Shown here: positions 26,230-38,268 of the stretch, one piece after another | How positions within the stretch are numbered: the stretch's first letter is position 1 | Layout of the letters: each line of letters starts with the position of its first letter | Assembly (NCBI RefSeq): GCF_023278565.1 | Contig: NC_064672.1 | Coordinates: 3,038,001-3,102,000 of the forward strand | Direction: 5' to 3' | DNA: 64,000 nucleotides | From: Colletotrichum lupini | Taxonomy: Eukaryota; Ascomycota; Sordariomycetes; Glomerellales; Glomerellaceae | Translations under genes and position numbers: made by a program | The notes under the pieces: generated by a model | Seen by the model: only the letters and a program-made list of their open reading frames with translations | Database searches by the model: none | What the model was told of the DNA's origin: nothing

Positions 26230-27552
26230 TTAGTGAGGGTGGCAAATCCACAGGTTGTTGTCAACAACATCAATAGCCTTGCTATCGACCTGCTTGCCGC
26301 TCGCATCAAAGGGGCAGACGCGGCGAAGACCGCACTTGATATCACAGGCACCCTCGTTGTCTCCCTTGCACAGGGCAACCTCATACCGGCTGGCGTGGCG
26401 GTCGTGGTCCTTCTTGCAGCGGTTCGTGGTGATCTTATACTGCGCGCGGGGTCCCCAGCCGTTGAGCGGCGTGAAGCCCCAGTTGTCGGTATCCTGGCCG
26501 ACCATGTTGGCGCGGCAGTTCTGGTGGGCCGCGACGTGGGTGTAGCCGTTGGCGGCCATGTAGGCCTCGGTGTGCTTGTCGAGGATGAAGGAGTAGGAAG
26601 AGAAGTCGCCGTTGGACGGGATGCTGCCGGCGAGGCACTGCGGGATCACGCGGGTGTAGTACTCCTCGCAGGCGTAGGCGTTGTTGACGGCCTTGAAGTC
26701 GTTGGCGGTCGGGGAGTTCCAGGGGTCGATCTTCTTGTCCGTGACGGTTTCCATTGTGTGCTTCAAGCTTGCCGAGCCGGAGATGGGGGTCAGCTTGTTG
26801 GTCTTGGCAAAGGCCTTGGTGTCGTAGATCATGACGGAGTTGTAGTCAAAGGGAATGGAGACGTCGGCGCCCGTGTTGATTGTGAACTGGTCGAGTTCGT
26901 CCTTTTGGACGCGGTCTGTCAGGATGCGAATGTGTTGGTCGCGGTCGGGGCGTTGGTGCTCATGGGTGAGTCCGATGAGATGTCCAAGCTAGAATTCCGG
27001 TATAAGTCTCTGTACATTGCAAAGATGATATGGTATATTCGTACCTCGTGGGAAGGCGTTCCGGCGTCGAGACAGGCCTTGTACGTTCCCATGGAAAGAA
27101 ATTTCTCCCAAGCATTGGGGTAATCGAGATTGACGAGTCTCTCTCCCGAGCCAGGAGAGCCCAAGCCCCTGGAGTAACATCCTTCGTCAAACTAGGAGTC
27201 CGTCAGTCGCGCAGCCCAAACGATATTCTCTTTTGCAAGTATACGTTACCTTTTTGAAGTTGGCCCAGGCACCTTGGCTCGTCTTGGGGAGGAAACGGAT
27301 GCAAGTCGACTGCTCCCACTCTCGCATGGCGCCGCGGATCGACTCTGAAAGGTCGTGGGGGAGGCCCTGCAGGATGTACGGAATCTCGGCAGAATCCCAG
27401 AGCTGGTAGGCATACATAGAGCCGCGCTTCTCCAGAGACATGGCCTCGATTTCGGAACGGTTGAAGATGTTTGTCGGGAACACAGCGGCGAGAGCCGGTT
27501 GCGAGACGGCCAGGGCCAGAGCCGCGAGGCTCTTGAACGAGACAGAAGCCAT
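26230..27552 (-). CDS. secreted astacin-type zinc metalloprotease (peptidase family M12A)
   Basis: Three exons, 27552-27250, 27191-27045 and 26988-26230, give 402 residues; both introns (58 and 56 nt) are phase 0 and GT-AG. Residues 1 to about 22 form a signal peptide. A short pro-region ends in LEKR near residue 43, a likely Kex2 cleavage site. The catalytic domain begins near YQLWDSAEIPY and carries the M12A zinc signature HELGHLIGLTHEHQRPDRD split across intron 2 (H149, E150, H153, H159). The Met-turn SVMIY (M203, Y205) supplies the tyrosine ligand typical of astacins. A cysteine-containing tail of about 180 residues follows, without a recognised domain. It is predicted to be an extracellular endopeptidase, perhaps acting on host or substrate proteins. 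It is isolated in gene-poor DNA. The family is very sure; the substrate is unknown. Confidence 0.94.
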
Positions 27553-30500
27553 CTTCAGCGCTGAAAGTTCAAAACTTTTGAAAAAGATTACTTATTGGAA
27601 TAAAAGAGTGTATGCTGTGTCTTCCTTGAATGAGTGATGGAAGAACTACGGCCTGTTGAATTACACACAAAGATCGCAGCGTGAGGTCAAGGAGAGACTG
27701 AAGTGAGATTCACGGTGGTCACATTATGCAAGAAAACTGTGTCTAGCTACCTGAGTGGACTTATACTCTTCGCGGACTTACACTCTTGCGTGACGGAGTT
27801 GAGGCTGTTCCATCCACGCATCAGTCAGTTTCCTGTAAGCCGTCCGGAGTCTCCGCAACAGAACACTGGCACTACCTCAGTAGAGTTTAATTACAGGTTC
27901 TGGCCCTGAATCAGTTGAAAGAGCACAATATGGATCAAGATGGTCTGTTCGTGAGGCTCTCAGAGCAACTTACCATCCGTGCTGAACCTACTAGCTAAGT
28001 TGGACAACGTGAGAGAAAAGTCGCCGAAGTACTGCGTAGAAAGAGCAGAAAAGATCTGCAACCGTAGAGACGGGAACGTGGGAAGTCTTAGGGAAACAGG
28101 GAGATGGTTAATATGTGAAGGTTTATAAGGCCGCCCTTTCGAGTCAGGTAACTTAATTGCTAAGATTAACTCCCCATTAATTATGGCAAGTCTCCTTTAG
28201 GATTATAGTGGCTTAAGCCTCATCTTATTTCGAAGCGTGATGCATTAAGAGGACGAGCATTTCAGCAGCGGTAAAAGTTGCCATGAAAGAGTACGGGTAT
28301 CCCTGAAACCCCTGGAAACTACCCTCGTGGCGAAGCTTGTTCTCTGAAGACTGTAGTTGGCCTTTGCACGCGCCACAATTTTCTACTTCGGGTTCGCTCT
28401 ACTAGAGGATGGTAACTCGTAAGATCGTGTGGGGGCGTTGCGAACCTAGAGATTGCTTTCAAAGACTTACGAACAGGTCATTGGTATAAGACAAACCCCT
28501 TGGCGCCTCTGTGGTATACTTATCGTGCATCCCATGATTTCGTCTTCAATCTTTGCCATCGAGTCGTGTCATGCGCACGAGAGCCAAGGCTCAAGACGCG
28601 CGTTGTCTTAATCAAGACGCCAGGGCTGGGCAGAATATCGACCACCAATTTCCCGGCGCAAGTCAAACTAACCTTACCTTGGTTGTGAAAAACCTACTTG
28701 CCGATGCGACTCCCAAATTCGACTTCATGAAGTATTATTACCCAGGAGGAGGAGGAGGCGCAGGCGTATGATCATTGGCTCTGATCTCACCCTAAACGTA
28801 ATCGGGGTTGACTGAGTTCTTTATACAGACACTTTCGACCTTCGACTTTTCAAACCTTCAACGGGTCTAGCCCGTGATATGTCTTGATGAGAAATGAGAA
28901 AAGACTTATCTCACTTGATTACTGATGTTTCCGACAGAGTACTGATAGCGGCCTGAGCTGCGTTCTTCACACGCGCATCCTCTTCGTGAGTGCCAACTAC
29001 CTTCCGTAGCTATGCCTGAAGTTAGTTTTTCACCACTGTCTCGAGTGCTCTTGAACTTAAGCGGTGATACGGTTTTCTGTCGTTCATCTCATTTACGTAA
29101 AGTTTCAAGGCCTTCTAAATGTATCCCTCAGCAGCTATTGTAAAGTGGTCTTGGAAGCGCCACCTGCATGCCTGCTATACGGGTCTGACTTGTGGCAGGT
29201 TCCACCAGGTAGGCTGTTTAATTTTCTCTCGGAAAGAGAGTTCCGGTCCAGCCTCCATGGGCCCCAACCGATCAAAGCCTAAAGTGAGAGCTCATCACAT
29301 TGTCTTTTGAAACGTTGAGAAGCGCGCGTCAAGTAAGCTGGCTATACTCTACGTAGCGGGCCGCCACCGCCCTCGCAGGGGCCTTTTGGCTTGTCACACC
29401 GCCGGAATCATGATTCACTCCTTCAGTCCGTACGGAGTACACTCGACCAGAATAATAGCCTTGTTATCCAGGTAAGAGCTTTGTTGCAAGGAAGCCTTTT
29501 ACGTTGGCGATTACTAAAGCAAGGCCTTGCATCTTCCTCTCGGCCCATTCAAGACGCTGATTGGCCCAAGGCCCCGGAGGTGCCAAGATGCCGTCTACGT
29601 GGGCTCACGCCGAAGGGACTCTGGGAGACTCGGAAAGAGCGATAGATAGTAGTCTCCTTTCTGAGATTTTCTCTCATGATCCAATTCCGGTTGGCGAGGT
29701 CTCCTGCTCACTACCAGCACGCATATATCACAGCATCACTAGAGAAACGGAGAAGCAGCGGTGCTGCCAGGCTATTTATTAATCTAGGATTGCCTACCTT
29801 ACCATGTGTTCGTAATCTCAAAAGCCGCTTGCGGAACTGCTCTGGAAAACTCTGACTTGTAGCAGTGCTATGTAGTCGAAAGCTGAGGCTTCATCTTTAA
29901 CGAAGGACATGAGGCAGGGCTTTTGATACAAATGACCATTAGACGTCACTGAATCAAAACCCGTTACACATGAAGATAGGAAGAAAAAAAAAGAGTTCAC
30001 CCCCCCGGTGCTGAATTGGGAGTTACATCTCTTGGTGTTCATGCTGGAAATCGAACTCGGAGCCTGTCGTCGAGTAGGCATGTATTGGGGCGAATTAATT
30101 GTTGACCTTGATACCACTCCACCACCCAGCCAGTTTGACCTGACCCGTCGACCTAGACGGGCGCCGTCTGGCTGGTGGCGGGAATGGCGTTGAGGGGGTA
30201 TATATGGGCTCCTTCCCATGTGTATTCAGTAGATGGGATGAATACGCATTTGTACACGGGATCATTGTCCCTCGCCCATCTCGGCTGGAACACAGAAAGT
30301 GGTCAGCCAGTTGACTTCAAGAACGTAAGGGAACCAGCCTCTCCTTTTTCGTGCTTTCATAGTCATGGGATAGTTTTGCTACTTCTCATGCTCCAACCAG
30401 ATACGACGATGCTCTATGATGATCAAGACCAGCTGATTAAAGAGTCAATATTTGCTTCTTACGCAACGAGGCTCCTCTCAATGCTTTTTCCAAGTCATTG

Positions 30501-31062
30501 GGAAGTCGAGTTCGGTTTATTCATTGCCTATGCAAAGTAGGAAGGGATGACTTGAATTTGTCTTCATCAATAAACATGGCGTCTCCCTTTACACCTATGA
30601 CTGACCCGACTCCCATGGAATCACTTTCGTCTTTTATGCCGACGTCAGCAAGGAGCACTCTAGACTACACGCCGCGGATAGTGATCCTGTCACTTATACA
30701 TCAAATCAACATAACAGTCATGTTGGCAGAAAACGCTCGAATGTTTCAATTTGTGGGCATTGACGTGACTGCCCCTTTTTGTCTATTCGCACCATGCAAT
30801 CTAGGTATATCCTCCTCAAGTCGTAACCAACAACTATACAACAACGAATCCAACAAGGCGCCATCGATGAAGTAACCCGTGCCCGTCTAATGCGTTATGA
30901 ACCCCTAATCGCAAGCATGTAAATCGTTCATGAGCAAAGGAGAAAAGAAAAGCCGCATTCCTGCACATGTCCCTTATCCGTGGATGCGCCTTTCCAGAAA
31001 GAAACCCGCTTAGCTTCGTGTGGCCTGTTTCAAACCACCGTGTGGCGCCTTCGTCATGTCGT
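27553..31062. other. intergenic between protease and phosphatase genes
   Basis: No protein gene is supported. It holds the upstream region of the protease, a Pol III-like unit at about 29984-30146, one TACGGAGTA motif at 29431-29439, and an AACCTTACCTT motif near 28670. Frames at 30175-30540 and 30498-30875 (plus) look accidental. Confidence 0.5.
29984..30146 (-). ncRNA. possible Pol III transcription unit or tRNA-derived SINE relic
   Basis: On the minus strand, TGGTGGAGTGG at 30124-30114 fits the A-box consensus TRGYNNARNNG. AGTTCGATTTCC at 30057-30046 is one base from the B-box consensus. A run of ten T at 29993-29984 could end transcription. The predicted acceptor and T stems do not pair, so it is not a functional tRNA. 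The A-to-B spacing of about 67 nt is long but within what some Pol III genes and SINEs use. A nested hairpin (stems 30122-30133 with 30168-30178, and 30044-like inner stem 30144-30149 with 30156-30161) sits at the 5' side. A tRNA-derived SINE remnant is the most likely reading; chance matches are possible. Confidence 0.3.
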
Positions 31063-32698
31063 TCAGTAAACACTGCCCAAGATACTCCTGTCCCGCTTCT
31101 CCGCGGCGTCAATGTCATCCTCGTCTGCCTCAGAGCCTCGATGGCTGCTATTGGTATCGCCAAGGCGGTTGGCGCGGCGCCGCCGGCTCTTCTCGTCTGA
31201 TTGCTCATCTTCGGTGTTTGGTGTCATGTTTCCTTTGGTTTGACCACCGACGATGCTGTTGATACTGCCGTTGGCGCCGTTGGCGTCTCCATTAGACACA
31301 ATGCCAACCTTGATCTTGGTCACGGCTGTGACCTCCGGTCTGTGGCCATCCTCCTCGGAAGAGTCTGTGTCACTGCCGGCAATCGAGGTCTGTCCGGAGA
31401 AAGTTCCGCCAAAATCACGGCCAACATTCAGGTGCGGCGAGATCATGCTCCGTAGACGATCTTCGGCAGAGATAAAGGATGGGGTTCCATCGGGAGATGA
31501 AACAACTTCATGGCGAGCTCGGGTGACGTCGATCTGCGGTGGCCGGCCATCGCTGTCGGTGCCCTCGTCAGATGTGTATCCCTGCTCGCATCGCTTAATG
31601 GGTCGCCGTCCTGGTGCAGGGGACTGCCGACGGGATACAACAGACCCATTAGAGGTGACTTCGTCCGTTCGGCGAAGGGCTTCCAGGTCGTCTCGCCTCT
31701 GGTAGTGGCTCTTGTGATTACACCCGTTAGGACAGCCACCCCAGCGCCGCGTGACGATGAAGGTCTTACTGCGTTCGAGAAGAGTACCGTTCTTGGCATC
31801 CTTGGTGGACCTTTCCTGGTTTCCCTCGACCTCGCTACGTTCCTTCTCCTCCTTCTCCTTTAACTCGGCCCGCTCCTTGCGTAGCTCTGACCATGTCCGG
31901 AGTTTATTCTCGAGGATGTACTTGCCGCTCTCTTCTTGCTTGCGCATGATGAGAAACTCGCAGTGGTTGACGTTCCGCAGGTCCTCAAAGTACTCGACAG
32001 TGAAGTGATACCACTTCATCAAGAACACCCGGGACATGAGGCCGTGGGTGACTAAAGGAGTTAGCAACACAAGGCAAAACGGCTCGGAGGTGTCCGGCAT
32101 ACCTAATACACAAACGCTGGCAAAATCGTTCTCGCCAAACTGACGCCACAGACTCTCATTGAAGCCACTAACTCTGTCGTAGGCGTCTGCGGCGCTCTCG
32201 CCATTGGGGATGCGGTAGAAGAAATGGCCGTAATCGGCACGCTCTTGCCACATGCGTTCCATTTCGGCGGAGCACGGCTGGAAGTTACCAAAGTCCTGCT
32301 CACGCAAGCGAGGTTCCTCGTAGACCTTGATGTTGGAGCGCTTGAACGGAGAAGGATCCTCCTCGTCGGATGTCAGAGTCGAGAGAATGCCCTCGGTTGT
32401 CTCGCGAGTCCGGCGGTAGGGGGAAGTAAAGAAGTGCAGTGTGTCATCGGCACGCAGTAACTTGCGCAGATTGCGGCCAGCTTCGTAGGCTTGTTGCCAG
32501 CCATCTTGTGTCAACTTTACTCGGTGGTCGGGTATCGTTTGGTGAATATCGCGGTTCTCTGCGTTTTGAAAAACAGTTAGCAATCCGGTCGAACGGAGAT
32601 ATCTCGGACCAAGGGAAACAGAGAAAGAAAAAGAGAGTCGCACTGTTGCCCTCTGACTGAGCGTGCCGAATGAGGATGATGAGCCTCGGTTTGACCAT
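31063..32698 (-). CDS. histidine phosphatase (phosphoglycerate mutase-like) family protein
   Basis: Three exons, 32698-32644, 32558-32103 and 32051-31063, give 499 residues; introns of 85 and 51 nt join frames exactly at conserved motifs. The N-terminal half (residues 1 to about 220) is a branch-1 histidine phosphatase domain. It contains LILIRHAQSEGN with catalytic H12, the TSPYRRTRETTEG phosphate-pocket motif, REQDFGNFQ, and the second catalytic histidine H173 in LVTHGLMSRVFLMKWYH. The HFTVEYFEDLRNVNHCEF block is typical of the fungal subgroup that includes budding yeast Det1. A charged coiled-coil segment (SELRKERAELKEKEEKE) and a long disordered Ser/Asp-rich tail follow. It is likely a cytosolic phosphomonoesterase of unknown substrate; a true glycolytic mutase is unlikely given the tail and subgroup. 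Confidence 0.93.
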
Positions 32699-35239
32699 GA
32701 TGTCGGGTTGTGGCGGGTGTGTTTTCCGGTTTGTAATCGGGATCAGGCGCCTAGAAGTTGTTTGGAGCGGTCGACAATGTGGTTGTCGGCGGTGTAGTGA
32801 GAGAGGTGGTTGTGGTTATTGTAAGAAGCAAGAAGTTCTTTATTGCCCGAAGAATACCATTCAGAGAAGAGAACAAAGCTCTGTGCAAACAAAATGGACG
32901 CGAGCCTCTTGTCGCAAAAAGTCGTAGCGTTGGGAACCTTGTTGACCGGGAAGGATGTGGAAGTGTAGGGGAAAGAATGAGGCGTGGCGGGGCAAAGGCA
33001 GGAGAGTGATAGACGGGGGGCGGATGCTAGTCGCAGAGGCAAACCTTGGGATGGGGCTGCCGTTGTACGTGTATCGCTTTATGCCAACCTTAACCTTAGG
33101 AACGGACGGGGAGAGGGATGGAGCCTGCTTTAGTAGTGTGTAGACGTTTCCGACCAACAGGTTGAAGAGGTTGAGATGGGTTGAGTTTGGGTTGAAGGTG
33201 CAAGGAACGTAAGGCGTAGCAAGGAGTGGTTTAAGTGGGATGGAATGGACATGTCTGTCATTGCAAGAGAGAAGTCTCAGGGGTGTTTTTTTGGAGGGGA
33301 AGTGTGACTCTCAGGGACTCTCTTGGTTGTCTGATGCATCCACCATCACTGACTGCATGCATGCGATACGTATCTTGCCCATGCCACTGCCGCCATGAGT
33401 GACAATGATCAACTCCCGCATAGGGGCATGAGGACTGTACATCAATCGACGGCGTGTTGCCCCTTGTGTGCCAGGTATTTTTGGGTATTGCCATGGCAAG
33501 CCGCAAGCCGCAAGCCAGCCGCAAAAGCGCAAATCTCCTGTAGGAGGTATACTAGAGAAAAGGACCCCTCGTCCCACCCAAATGAATGACAGTCAAACAG
33601 ACCCATCCACACTCTGCCCTGTACCTTTACCAGAGACAACCGAATCGACTTGGGCTGGCTCTTTAGGTATTCCGCGGGGGGTTAAAGACAGGCAGGGCCG
33701 TCCCCCCTCCAAGTTGTTCCAACAGGCCACGGCCCCTGGCCATCTCTTGCTCTACAGCGGGGTACATCGGAAGATCTCAACGCCCTGTCAGCCAACCAGA
33801 CGTCAAAGGCAGGGCTCGGGCTGGCACCTTGAGACAGGGAATGTGCAGCCCCTGATTGGCGCACCTACCTACCCTCCGACAAGCGGCGAGGCTGTATGCC
33901 CCACCTTGGGGCGGCACGGCGGCACTTGCAATTTTTTAATCCTTCCTTTCTCTTTCACTTTTTATGAATACCTTTGCCTAAGGTAAGGTAGGTAGGTTCT
34001 CTCTGAATGGGTCTGCGAATACGGACATCCATTCACGGATTGTATTTTGTGAAAAAGAAAAAAAAAGATGGAGGGGAAACGGGGTCTGCCGGCACTACTT
34101 ACTTTTGTCTTACCTGCAGAACCAAAGTGCCCGCATTCCAGGTGAAGCCATACTACAACCCCAAAATGCATCTTCATCCAACGGACGAAGAGCAAACCGC
34201 ATACATTCTGTTGGACGTTGTGGTGCAACTCCTCTTTCTGCAGTCTTCCCAACCGATATTCCCTTCCTGTGATTGTGATTCACTCATCACGTCCATCTTG
34301 ACGCCTGACAACCAACATCACTGCAACCCCATACATACATAGTAAGGTAAACTCAAAAAAGTATGTGTATCCGTACCGAGTGTTTGTGTCACTCAAATTC
34401 CGCACCTCGTCTGGCTCAAGCGTGGTTCATCTGCATGCTCCGATTAGGCGCGTTGGCCAGAACCGCCCATTCCCAGCACTGTCATTCGATATTCAATCTT
34501 TGTTCCCCACCTCATCCACACAACCTTGCCCACACCTTGCAACTCCCGTCGCCCCCAATCACCTTGCTTCATTTCCTCAGCCTTTCCAAATGGCAAACAG
34601 GCAATCGCACACCTCGCCGCAAACGTGCTTGACTCTTACCGGTTCTTACCAACAGGCAGGTCAGAAACAGCAGACAGCCGCCGCCACCCCGGCCCATCTC
34701 CTAGCCGCCCACAACCGACCGACCTCTCAGGCTCTCACCACACCACCGCGCGCCAATCTTTTCCCGCTTAGATTACCTTACCTTACGCCGCGCGCGCGCG
34801 CCTCCATCTCGCGATCTCTTGTGGTAGCTCACAATCAAACATCAAGTCACCAACATTCAATCACCCACTTCACCCACTCCAACAGTCTCAGTCACACTCT
34901 GCCTAGACCGGGGAAGACTGCAACGCAAACCACCCAGCTACGTACGCAGACGGCTACCATCACATGCACCTTCTTCCCGCCCGCCCGTTTTGCATAGCCC
35001 ATCGTATAGCTGCTAGCAAAGCGCAATCACCGTAGCCGGGCCTACCAACGTTCCTCCCCCCCAGATCAGCCCATTCCACATCCAGCCTCATCCCACAATC
35101 ATACGACTCTCCCCCGCCAATCTCAAAAGCTGCTCAACGCAACCGCCCACCGCCGAACCCGCAGGATCCGGTCCTCAACCGACGGACCGACCTCCCTTCC
35201 ACACCCCGAACACCACCGGCCGCAACAGCAGCAGCAAAA
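32699..35239. promoter_or_regulatory. divergent promoter region between phosphatase and PRKRIP1-like genes
   Basis: No gene is supported. The two flanking genes point away from each other, so both promoters lie here. The plus strand becomes C/A-rich and pyrimidine-rich from about 34370 to 35235, a normal fungal leader for the downstream gene. Motif arrays lie at 33978-33998 (CCTAAGGTAAGGTAGGTAGG) and 34773-34787 (TTACCTTACCTTACG). Confidence 0.5.
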
Positions 35240-35899
35240 ATGTCCGGCGAAGGCCCCGAATCAATCCCCACCTCAGCGGACCCCCGCTCCCGCCGCCCAA
35301 CAAAGAAACGCGCCCTCACCCCCGTCTCCGAACACGCAAAACACCTCGAGACCCTCTTCTCCAAACCAGACCAAGAGATCCGTCTCCCTTCCGGTCCCGG
35401 CGCCGTCGCCAAACGCGCCGTCGCCGCCCCGCCCGAGATCGTCACAAACGTGCAAGGTTCCTCCGCCGGCGCCGGCTCCGGCGAGTTCCACGTCTACAAG
35501 GCCAGCCGGCGCCGCGAGTACGACCGCCTGCGCGCCATGGACGACGAGGTCAGACAGGAGAAGGAAAACGACGAGTTTGAGCGGCAAAAGGCCGAGCGGG
35601 CTGCCAAGGACGAGGAGCGCACGAGGAAGAATCGGGAAAAGAGGGATAAGAAGAAGCAAAAGGGTAAAAAGGGACCCGGTGGTGGTGGTGCTGCTGCTGG
35701 CGTGGCAAAGGGAGGAGCTGCAGCCGCTTCTTCGTCAAGTGGTGGTGTCGCCGCAAGGGCTGCGGCGGAAACATCTACAAACAAGGAGGATGAAGATGCC
35801 AAGGATGATAAGGACGGCAAGAGCAAGGGCTCAGAGACGGCAACGACCTCGTCAGGAGCTGCTCAGCCCCCGGGTATCGTGATCCACGACGAGGACTGA
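35240..35899 (+). CDS. PRKRIP1-like nuclear protein (DUF1168)
   Basis: A single exon of 219 residues. The family core is clear: a basic N-terminal stretch with KHLETLFSKPDQEI (about residues 35-48), a short linker, and the hallmark FHVYKASRRREYDRLR at residues 83-98. A highly charged single helix or coiled coil rich in Lys/Arg/Glu runs to about 145. The tail is Gly/Ala/Ser-rich and acidic and ends GIVIHDED. In animals PRKRIP1 binds double-stranded RNA and PKR and is a spliceosome component; the fungal protein is best seen as a nuclear, splicing-associated factor by homology. The start at 35240 follows a long pyrimidine-rich leader. Its 3' end lies about 420 bp from the 3' end of the convergent CCT3 gene. 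Confidence 0.9.
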   Translation: MSGEGPESIPTSADPRSRRPTKKRALTPVSEHAKHLETLFSKPDQEIRLPSGPGAVAKRAVAAPPEIVTNVQGSSAGAGSGEFHVYKASRRREYDRLRAMDDEVRQEKENDEFERQKAERAAKDEERTRKNREKRDKKKQKGKKGPGGGGAAAGVAKGGAAAASSSSGGVAARAAAETSTNKEDEDAKDDKDGKSKGSETATTSSGAAQPPGIVIHDED

Positions 35900-36316
35900 T
35901 TCATCGTCCCGTGGTTTTGGAGGGCCCCTTGGACCTGAGCCTGGGTCTTGGGGTTCGGTTGCTGTCGAGCTTTGAGCTCTTTTTTTCAAGCTTGAACATA
36001 AGCTTGGCGTGACCAAAAATAACTTCAGACCAAACACCAAATGTTCGGTGGGTCCCGCGCCCAACTTAAACATTGATTTGACAAGACAGGAGACACAAGG
36101 CAGGGGGGCATTTTCAGAAAAGCATGAGCATCAAAGCTTTTTTTGTTCTTTGGAGATGTCCCGAGAACTTCAGTCGTCTAGGTAATTTCTAATCCCATAT
36201 CTATGCATCCATACAGGGGTATGACCTTTTTTTTTCATCTTCATCACTGCTCATTGCAACCGCTCTCCCGTCTTCGTCATGAAAAATACCGGATCCGACT
36301 AACGTCAACAGGCATC
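35900..36316. other. shared 3' flank of convergent genes
   Basis: Between the stop codons of the PRKRIP1-like gene and CCT3. It contains T-rich stretches, as expected for 3' untranslated regions and polyadenylation sites of both genes. No gene is seen. Confidence 0.6.
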
Positions 36317-38268
36317 TTATTCGTCGCCACCTCCGTGCAGGCCGTTGCCCATTTGCGCTGCCTTTCTTGCGCTGCAAATGTCGTCTACTCTGAGGAGCAA
36401 GCAAGCGGACTGTGAGCCATGTATTAGTATTATTGAAAAATGTGTAAAAGATAAAGAGAAAAGAGGGGCAAAAATCGTAAACCAATGTGTCTGACATACC
36501 TCAATCGCCGTCTTGATGCTCTGCAACTTGATAGCCTCCGGCTCCCACACACCGTACTCCTTCATGTCGGCGACAACGCCAGAGTCACCGTTGATACCCC
36601 ACGAGTGCTTGCCCTCTGCGTGCTTGGCGCGCAGGTCAGTCAGTACTCTGACGGGGCTGGCACCGGCGTTCTGGACCAAGGTACGGGGGATAACCTCAAG
36701 GGCGTCAGCGACGGCCTTGTACGGCCATTGCTGGACACCCTCGACGCCCTTTGCGAGCTGGCTCAACCGCACCGAGACGGCCATCTCAGTAGCACCGCCA
36801 CCGGGGGAGAGTCTGGGGTTGAACATGACGTTGCGAGCAACACCCATGGCATCCTGCAGGTTACGCTCAATCTCGTTGAGCACATCCTTCGACGGGCCGC
36901 GGAGGAGCACTGTGCAGGCCTTGGGGTTCTTGCATCCGGTGAGGAAGGTGAAGTACTCGTCGCCAATCTTCTCAATCTCAAACAGGCCGCAGAGCGTGCC
37001 GACATCGGAGTCCTGGATGTCATCGACGCGGTTGACAATGGTGGCGCCCGTCGCTCTTGCTATTCTGTTGTTGTCCGTCTTGCGAACGCGGCGGAGGGCG
37101 GTGATGTTAGCCTTCATGAAGTAGTGCTGAGCGAGATCTGCAGGATGTTAGCCCTCATTCCCCAATACCTAGCCGACAATAAGACGCACCTGAGACACCC
37201 TTCTCGGTAATGACCAGATCGGGCTTAAGAGCAATAATACCCTCGCACATAGCCTTAACCTGCTCCTCCTCAATCTGCAGGATACGGTTCCAGTCCTCCT
37301 CCTTGGAAATCTCGATATTGGTCTGCGACTCGCCCTTCTTGTACTCCAAGGGGCAGTCGAGGAGGACGATTCTGGGATTCTCTATTCTCCGGCGCATCTT
37401 GGGGTGGGTGATGTCCTTGTTGAGCATGACTCCGTCTAGCACTCTGCTGTCCTCGATCTCACCGCCCGGCACCTTCTCCACACGTGCGTATCTCTTGATG
37501 TCGACCTCGGTTTTTCCGTTGCCGGCCTCCCAGGTGACGGTGCGGACGGCGCGGAGAGCCAGGTCGCACATCAGGTCGGACCATCTCGAGACGAACTTGG
37601 TGCCGATAGAAGAGGAAATGAGGCCGCGCATGGCCTTGTCGTCGTTGACATCGATGGGGAGGGAAATATCGTCGACGATCTCGAGGGCGTCCTTCAGCGC
37701 GCGGCGGAAGGCGGCGATGATCTGGACGGGGTGAATGTTACGCTCGAGCTGGGGGAGGGACTGCGCAAGCATCTCGCCAGCTGGGCCAGGTCAGTCTCTG
37801 GCTTTATAAGCAGGATAGCTTTCAGGGGCTTACCCAGAATAATGACCGTTGTTGTACCATCGCCAACCTCTTCGTCTTGTGTCCGGCTGAGCTCGATCAT
37901 GCTCTTTGCTGCAGGGTGAGAGACCTCAATCTCTCTGAGGATGGCATGGCCATCGTTGGTAAGGACGATACCGCCCATGGGGTCGAGGAGCATCTTCAAC
38001 ATAGCCTTGGGACCCAAGCATGATCGAATAATGTCGGCGACGCTGATGGTGGGGTTAGCGAGTGTCTATGGAGTTTTCGAAAGAACATCGTACGTCTTGG
38101 CAGCCGCGATGTTGGACATCTGGGCCTTGCGACCCGTCTGCCGTTCACCGGCACCGGTGTCTGTAGAGTACGCAGTTAGTACCTGATCCTGATATTTGGG
38201 GGGGTAGCTAGTCAAAGCTCTGGGGAAGGAGGGGCTGCCATACTCATTACCACTACTGGAGCCTGCAT
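36317..38268 (-). CDS. CCT3: T-complex protein 1 subunit gamma (cytosolic chaperonin CCT)
   Basis: Six exons, 38268-38244, 38160-38094, 38042-37834, 37780-37190, 37137-36500 and 36409-36317, give 540 residues, the usual length for CCT gamma. All five introns (51-90 nt) have GT-AG ends and restore the conserved frame. Group II chaperonin motifs are present: LGPKAMLKMLLDPMGG (residues 41-55), TNDGHAILRE, and the ATP-binding GDGTT at 91-95. The apical domain contains VLLDCPLEYKKGE and LVITEKGVSDLAQHYF. NPRLSPGGGATEM and LLLRVDDICSARKAAQ near the C-terminus identify the gamma subunit. It forms one position of the eight-subunit ring that folds actin and tubulin in the cytosol. The first exon is only 25 nt. 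Confidence 0.98.

Noticed and set aside
26233..27123. 296-codon open frame on the plus strand opposite the astacin gene
   Set aside because: It is antisense to well-conserved catalytic exons, is Val/Gly/Ala-rich as expected from the reverse of C-rich wobble codons, and has no domain.
30001..30135. functional tRNA gene
   Set aside because: A- and B-box-like sequences are present, but the acceptor, D and T stems do not pair.
36485..37210. 241- and 203-codon plus-strand frames opposite CCT3
   Set aside because: They are mirror frames of a conserved chaperonin gene with no domain of their own.
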